Shown piece by piece: positions 50,801 through 55,677 of a stretch of DNA of 55,677 nucleotides. Under the pieces are notes generated by a model. The model had not been told where the DNA came from. It worked only from the letters and a program-made list of their open reading frames with translations, and did not search any database. The translations under genes were made by a program, and so were the position numbers. Positions within the stretch are counted from its first letter, which is position 1. Each line of letters opens with the position of its first letter. This DNA comes from Didymodactylos carnosus (Eukaryota > Rotifera > Eurotatoria > Philodinida > Philodinidae). The stretch lies in the NCBI GenBank assembly GCA_905250885.1, contig CAJNOQ010000304.1, positions 1-55,677 of the forward strand, written 5' to 3'.

Positions 50801-51200
50801 TAACAATTAAAGACATAAAAGATAAATTAGTTTTGAAATTGACTGGAAAAATAAAAATTTATAAATTAGTTCTTCAATTTTACAAATTTTTTTAAAGTGA
50901 TTTTTATCTTCGAGTGTTACTGTCGTTACTGTGCAAAATTGTCGTTTTCTTCCCATCTTGATTACATTAAGAGGAAAATCCGTTACAAATCCGTTAGAAC
51001 TACTTTTGGCTGGTATGGTGCCAAAAACGCTGAAATAGGGGTTTGTCAAGATACAAATGTATAGAGGCGTTAATACAAATACACTGAACAAAGCTGCTTT
51101 CTACCTCACTTGTCACACATTCTATCCATCTCAAGACTTGACATAATGATAATGTTGTAATCAATTTATGACGCTTAATATATCTAGATTTATCTTTTAT

Positions 51201-51202
51201 AG
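51201..51202 (+). other. Candidate splice acceptor 14 nt before the ZFYVE19 start
   Basis: GATTTATCTTTTATAG precedes ATTTTTCTAATGAA and the ATG at 51217. Confidence 0.45.
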
Positions 51203-51216
51203 ATTTTTCTAATGAA

Positions 51217-52143
51217 ATGAGTAGTAACGGTATTTGTGCTTCTTGTCAACAAAAAATTGGTAGTAGTTTATTACGTGCTGGAAATACTGTGACAAAAAAA
51301 ATTTGTCCAGTTTGTCAGTTTAGCTATTGTTCAAATTGTTTATATCAAAAAATTGCTGTACCAAAATTAAATTATGTTATGCATGAAGTATGTTCAAAAT
51401 GTTATCATCAAATACAACATGAACTTTTACAACCACCACCAAAAAATTTTATAAAACGTATAGAAAAATTACCTTCTACTGATCAATTCTATAATCCACC
51501 ACCAAATAAGACGAATGATCTTGAACAACGATTAAAACAATTACGTATGGAATCAAATGAACAGCAATTAACTGATGACCAACGATTAAAACAGTCACGT
51601 ATAGAATTAAATGAACAGCAATCAACTGATGACCAATTACAACAACGGCTACAGGCACTAAGAGGAGATCAATCATCATCATCATCGACTCGAAATACTT
51701 TACCTAAAGGAAAAATGTCAACAAATCCCGATGATCTAATGGCACAGATGAATGCAGAATTAACACTAGATCAAAAAAACAAACAAACTGAAGATGAACA
51801 TGATCAACAACTTCAAGAACGTATTCGTGCATTAGGTATAGATAGAGCAACATTACCATCTACAAAACCGTTATTCCCCGAAGAGCAAATAGATGAAGAG
51901 GAAGATGAATTACCATGGTACGTTTAAGTTTTCTTAAAAAAACTTGTAATATGAATGTTTTTCAATTTTTTTTTATATTCTAGGTGTACCGTTTGTAATG
52001 ATAATGCAACAAAACGTTGTAATGATTGTGAAGAATTATTTTGTGATAAATGTGCAAAAAAAACTCATAGTGAAAAATACTATAAAAGTCATCATTTAGA
52101 ACCATATAAACCATCGGCGAAAGCAAAAAAAAAATATTATTAA
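51217..52143 (+). CDS. ZFYVE19: ZFYVE19/ANCHR homologue, abscission checkpoint regulator, 2 exons
   Basis: In vertebrates ANCHR holds the ATPase VPS4 at the midbody ring so that cytokinetic abscission waits until chromatin has cleared (Aurora B / NoCut checkpoint). Exons 51217-51917 and 51984-52143 give 286 residues. The N-terminal zinc finger (residues 7-65) has paired cysteines CASC, CPVC, CSNC and CSKC, an atypical FYVE-like domain without the basic RRHHCR motif. The middle is charged and helical with RLxxLR-type units. DDLMAQMNAELTLDQ corresponds to the MIT-interacting motif that binds VPS4. The C-terminal B-box-like finger begins at the splice join DELPW|CTVC and continues CNDCEELFCDKCAKKTH. 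The protein is shorter than the human one (about 470). A minimal upstream ORF (ATG AAA TGA, 51212-51220) overlaps the start codon. Confidence 0.92.
51529..51636 (+). repeat. Tandem 54-bp duplication inside ZFYVE19
   Basis: 51529-51582 and 51583-51636 are adjacent 54-bp copies with only a few differences. Each encodes 18 residues (RLKQLRMESNEQQLTDDQ and RLKQSRIELNEQQSTDDQ). In frame, so the coiled-coil segment is lengthened by one unit. Confidence 0.92.
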
Positions 52144-53260
52144 CCTCATCACATTCCAAAAGTGAATTTGACACCAAAATTCTTCTTCTTCTTTTTTTTA
52201 TTATATTTTGTATTTCTGCTTATTCTGTTTGTTTATTTTTTTTTTCGTTTTAATTTTATTCTATCAGAAGAAGAAAAATGACGAACTGATAATGAGAAAA
52301 TTTTAATTTCCTTTTGGTAACATATGTGTCATAATATTAATCATGAGAAATGAAAAATGAAATAAAATTAGTCGGAATGTTTCGTTCCGAAAATTATTTT
52401 TAATCAAAAAATAATCACATATTACAGCTGTTATATGAGAGAGATGATAATAGTTCATTCTATGATTGATACCGACATTTAAAATAGATATTGATTTAGT
52501 GTTATATAAAATTAATCGACCTTGACAACACACATTTATTAGAATTTGATAATATAACGAATCATTAAATCTTAGTTATGTTAACAAATTTTCCTTGTCT
52601 AGTTTCTTAGAAGAAGGACTATGTTCAAATTTTTTTTCTATTCTAGAAATATGTCAGAATCTACTTCATGACGTATGTTTGTTAATAACCTGAACATTTT
52701 ACTTGATAGATTTCTAAAATTCGACACATACATATTTCAACTTAACACACACACACACATACTATACGCCTTAAAGGCAAATTCATTAAATTTTGAAAAA
52801 GTGAAAAGATCGATGAGTTAATTTCAAGAGGGAGGTTGAAAAAAAAATTTTGCATGAACGAATATGAATGAGTAAAACATGTCATGTTATCAATAGTATG
52901 TGTACAGTTATCAACAACTTTTATAAACAGCCTTCGGTTAAATTGTCAATATTCAAATCTGTATATACACATTTTTTATAAAATTTCAAATATCAGTAAA
53001 ACCTCTTATCATTAGAAAAATTCTTATTGTGTTTTGTTCATATATTGTGCCGTTTATTTGCACGAAAAAGTATAGATGAATAATAACAACTCGAAGAAGT
53101 TTTGCTAATGTATTTTTTATTTTTATTTTTTATTACAAAAATAGAGACTATTAAACATCAATTTAATCATGTTTAATATGTGACAATCATTGTATTCAAT
53201 ATCTTGTACAACAAAATTCTAAATGAGTTTCCAACGAGATTTTAGTATTTCATTTCATTA
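52144..53260. other. Non-coding region downstream of ZFYVE19
   Basis: AT-rich DNA including the probable 3' UTR and a short CA tract (52747-52759). No supportable gene. Confidence 0.5.
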
Positions 53261-54309
53261 CTTAGGGCATATCAAAAGTAACCAGATTTGTAGATAAAAC
53301 CCTCAGACTAGAGGTAATCAAGATGTCACTTCAGCAAGTATTTGAACTAGTAGACATGATTACCCACGCACAAAAAAATTTGTCTTAAAACATTTATTAA
53401 AAGTTTTTTTCGAATCATCTTTGATTGAAAAAAATTCATCAATTTTTGTTACAGCACTCAATGCATTGATTAAATGTCGTTTGATTTATTAAGCGTATGA
53501 ATTAGATAGAATACCTGAAAACCACGTAGTATTGGACTCGTAGAATACGGTGAATATAAAACATTTAGATGCGTTTTGATGCGAGATACTAAAAAACAGC
53601 TTTGTGAATATAAAGGTTGAACGTTGTCATAATGACTTTTTGATGTTCGAAACACTATCTGATGATCTTTGCTGCTTCACTTCCTTGATAAAGCAGTTTT
53701 AGGAAATTTTTGATATAGTATTGGTGATTAGAAATTTGCTCTCTTTCCGTATCTGTCTATCTTTTAAGAGTGTGCTAGTTAGTTTGAGAAAAGGCTTGAA
53801 ACATTGTTGTAAGCCTAAATTGTTGCGTCAAACTGTAGTCGGTAGAGATTCCTCTCTTGAAATCTTTCTAATTAGAAAAACCGGCGGTTAACCTCACAAT
53901 TAACCGGAAAAACGGTCGGTCAGCCGCGGTTAACCGACCGTTTTTCTGATGTGTTGCTATGGTTTCAGCTGAAATAACGGTAACTGAAGTCCGTTTATGT
54001 GTGTCAAATCTAGAACTTGTGATCTACTACCACTTCATGTATTCGTTATATTTCTTTAATCGGCCATGTCTAAGCAAATTAACCGATCAAAATAGTTCTT
54101 AATCGCTGTATGCAGTACTGTAACCAAAATACTCAATTTTTTAATCAAAGATGATCTGGAAAAAAGCTTTCAGCAAATGTTTTGAAACAAATTTATTGCG
54201 CGTGGGTAATCGTATCTACTAGCTCAAATACTTGTTGAAGTGAAAACTTAACTACCTCTAGTCTGTGAGGCTTTATCTGCAAATCTCGTTACTTTTGGTA
54301 TGCCCTAAG
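53261..54309. mobile_element. Non-autonomous TIR transposon with TA target duplication
   Basis: The ends CTTAGGGCATATCAAAAGTA and its complement near 54309 are inverted and flanked by TA on both sides (53259-53260 and 54310-54311), as for Tc1/mariner/pogo-type insertion. The TIRs are long, about 215 bp (53261-53478 and about 54100-54309), with scattered mismatches. The 620-bp interior has no transposase ORF. It contains a perfect 14-bp hairpin, GAAAAACGGTCGGT at 53907-53920 paired with 53933-53946, in a GC-rich patch. Confidence 0.82.
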
Positions 54310-54311
54310 TA

Positions 54312-55084
54312 CATTGAGAAACAAATTAAAGGTTACAATAGTTCAATTGCATGTTCTCATTTTCTTTTGAAATTCTAATAAAAAGACATTCTCCTACATA
54401 TTGCCTTGATAGTTCAACTTTTTATCTTATAGCCTATAAAAATATAGTAAACAAATAATTTCTTATTCGAACTTCATTAAAATACAGTTAAAAAAATTTT
54501 ATCATTTTAAACTGATATTCAAATCTCATGACGAATGAATATTTCAATAATTGGAAAATTGTCTTTTCTATTGATTACATGACATTTTCTGTACTAACAA
54601 ATTGAAAAACATGAAAAGAATTGTCGGCCGCCGATTATCTTCTGATGACTGTTTTTTATCCAATATAGAACTCTTATGTATGTATTTGTATTTGTAGTGT
54701 GATTTATTCAATAATGAAAATAGATTAGAAGACGAAGATAGGGTTGAATAATTTTACTTTCACACAGCAGTATGCCAAGACTAATGATGATGATGAGTAT
54801 GCGCGCACACACACACACACCACATACAAACACACTTACTTTTTATTCAATTATAACAAATCAAGAGACTTTTATTGGCAACACTTACGTTGATATATGA
54901 AAGTTTCACGTATACAGTTGAATGATCATAAACATCTACCGCATAGATAAACAGGAGTAATTAAAAATATGTGCACGAAACAATAATAATATGTACATAA
55001 AATCTCTTTGATTAAAAAATCTAATAAGTATAGATGAGATCAATATGTCCTTCTTCGAAAAGAAAGTTAATGAATTTTGTTTGT
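54312..55084. other. Intergenic region between the TIR element and the retrotransposon fragment
   Basis: AT-rich, with an alternating purine-pyrimidine tract GCGCGCACACACACACACAC at 54801-54820. No gene seen. Confidence 0.5.
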
Positions 55085-55328
55085 TTGTGTAGAGCTTTAT
55101 TTAAGAGAAAGCGGGAAGACTGGTTCGCCACTTGGGCGCTGTCAGTCTAAAGATAATTTAATACACTGACTAAGAGATTTTATACAAGCTACTTATGAAC
55201 GTACACTTACAAATAGAATAAATACAGGCTACAAATTATAGTGTCTTTAAAAATATCATCCCTCGTTACTTCCTTCTAATAGAGATTAGGCGTTTACAAC
55301 ACAGGAAAACAAAAACAAAATAAGGGAA
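55085..55328 (-). other. Probable 3' UTR of the retrotransposon fragment
   Basis: Lies between the stop codon at 55329 and a minus-strand AATAAA at 55101-55096. It contains the GC-rich block noted above. Confidence 0.4.
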
Positions 55329-55677
55329 TCATGTTGACCACACAAAATCACAGAGAATATCAAAAAACGTTTCGTTTTTACTTGATGCAAACTTTACAAT
55401 TCTTTTGTTAGGTCTACCTCTTGGTAGCCATTTTATACAGTATTTCCTTTGATAGTGTGCAAAGAAATTGTTTACAATGTTTTTATTCAACAGTACACAT
55501 TCTAAGAACTCCTGCTCGTGCACCTGAATACTATTTAGTCTTTTATCCAAACATTTTTTATATCTTTCCTCTATAGTTGGGAGAGCAAAAGTGGAATGTA
55601 AATCAGCAGTTGGGGCACGAAAAATACAATAGATCATGCGTAGACAACGGCGGTAAAAAGAATTGACACGGTTTTTT
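55329..55677 (-). mobile_element. C-terminal end of a probable non-LTR retrotransposon reverse transcriptase, partial
   Basis: The frame is open from the window edge (55677) to a stop at 55329, so the protein is truncated by the window and no start can be given. The segment VNSFYRRCLRMIYCIFR, followed by LPTIEERYKKCLDKRL, resembles the tail found after the reverse-transcriptase domain of LINE-type elements, where a short helical region ends the protein. That resemblance is from memory and no catalytic motif is in view. Downstream on the same strand a GC-rich block (TGACAGCGCCCAAGTGGCGA, near 55140) leads to AATAAA at 55101-55096, consistent with a LINE 3' UTR ending near 55085. Confidence 0.5.

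Larger units (their letters stand above)
38254..51200. other. 13-kb gene desert downstream of MEX3
   Basis: I found no supportable gene, transposon terminus or RNA gene. The start probably includes the MEX3 3' UTR. Simple repeats, listed separately, are frequent, and poly(T) and poly(A) runs abound. A coding-like frame at 47771-48037 was not accepted. A C8 run near 48387 inside a TTAA-flanked GGAGGCC...CCTTAA stretch resembles the edge of the element ending at 18626, but no second edge was found. Confidence 0.55.

Noticed and set aside
54801..54820. Alternating GC/CA tract that could adopt Z-DNA
   Set aside because: An ordinary short dinucleotide repeat with no associated gene.
1..55677. CRISPR arrays, bacterial operators or riboswitches
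   Set aside because: None present; the window is animal nuclear DNA with spliced genes.

Overview
This is an intron-bearing, AT-rich animal nuclear window. The MEX3 gene (two KH domains plus a RING finger) and ZFYVE19/ANCHR are metazoan families, and nearly all introns that could be placed are short (mostly 56-90 bp) GT-AG introns. The compact genes, N/S/T-rich linkers, abundant foldback elements and probable spliced-leader acceptors just upstream of most start codons would suit a bdelloid rotifer. That assignment is inference, not proof.

Layout. 1-2.2 kb: a near-perfect 333-bp palindrome and non-coding DNA. 2.2-5.7 kb, minus strand: three co-oriented units, namely NIT2 (omega-amidase), PIGW (GPI inositol acyltransferase) and a small unrecognised ORF. 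8.8-13.3 kb, plus: EDRF1 (17 exons reconstructed). 14.1-17.5 kb, plus: MPPE1/PGAP5 (8 exons; its 1.76-kb intron carries a 650-bp foldback element). 17.5-26.7 kb: gene-free and crowded with inverted-repeat elements. 26.7-28.6 kb: TMEM115 (4 exons). 28.6-35.2 kb: gene-free, with one inverted-repeat element enclosing a coding-like fragment, then CT and GA tracts near a probable MEX3 promoter. 35.2-38.3 kb: MEX3 (5 exons). 38.3-51.2 kb: a 13-kb gene desert holding microsatellites but no element I could recognise. 51.2-52.1 kb: ZFYVE19/ANCHR (2 exons). 53.3-54.3 kb: a non-autonomous TIR element with TA target duplication. 55.1-55.7 kb: the 3' end of a probable non-LTR retrotransposon, running off the window.

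The genes do not form one pathway. Two of them act on GPI anchors, PIGW in biosynthesis and MPPE1 in remodelling after attachment, and TMEM115 works in the Golgi retrograde route. The most informative pattern is a pyrimidine-rich 3' splice acceptor 7-17 nt before the start codon in five of seven recognised genes, plus the small ORF; this is what trans-splicing outrons look like. All exon joins were derived by hand from GT-AG sites, frame continuity and remembered family resemblance. No search or alignment was run.
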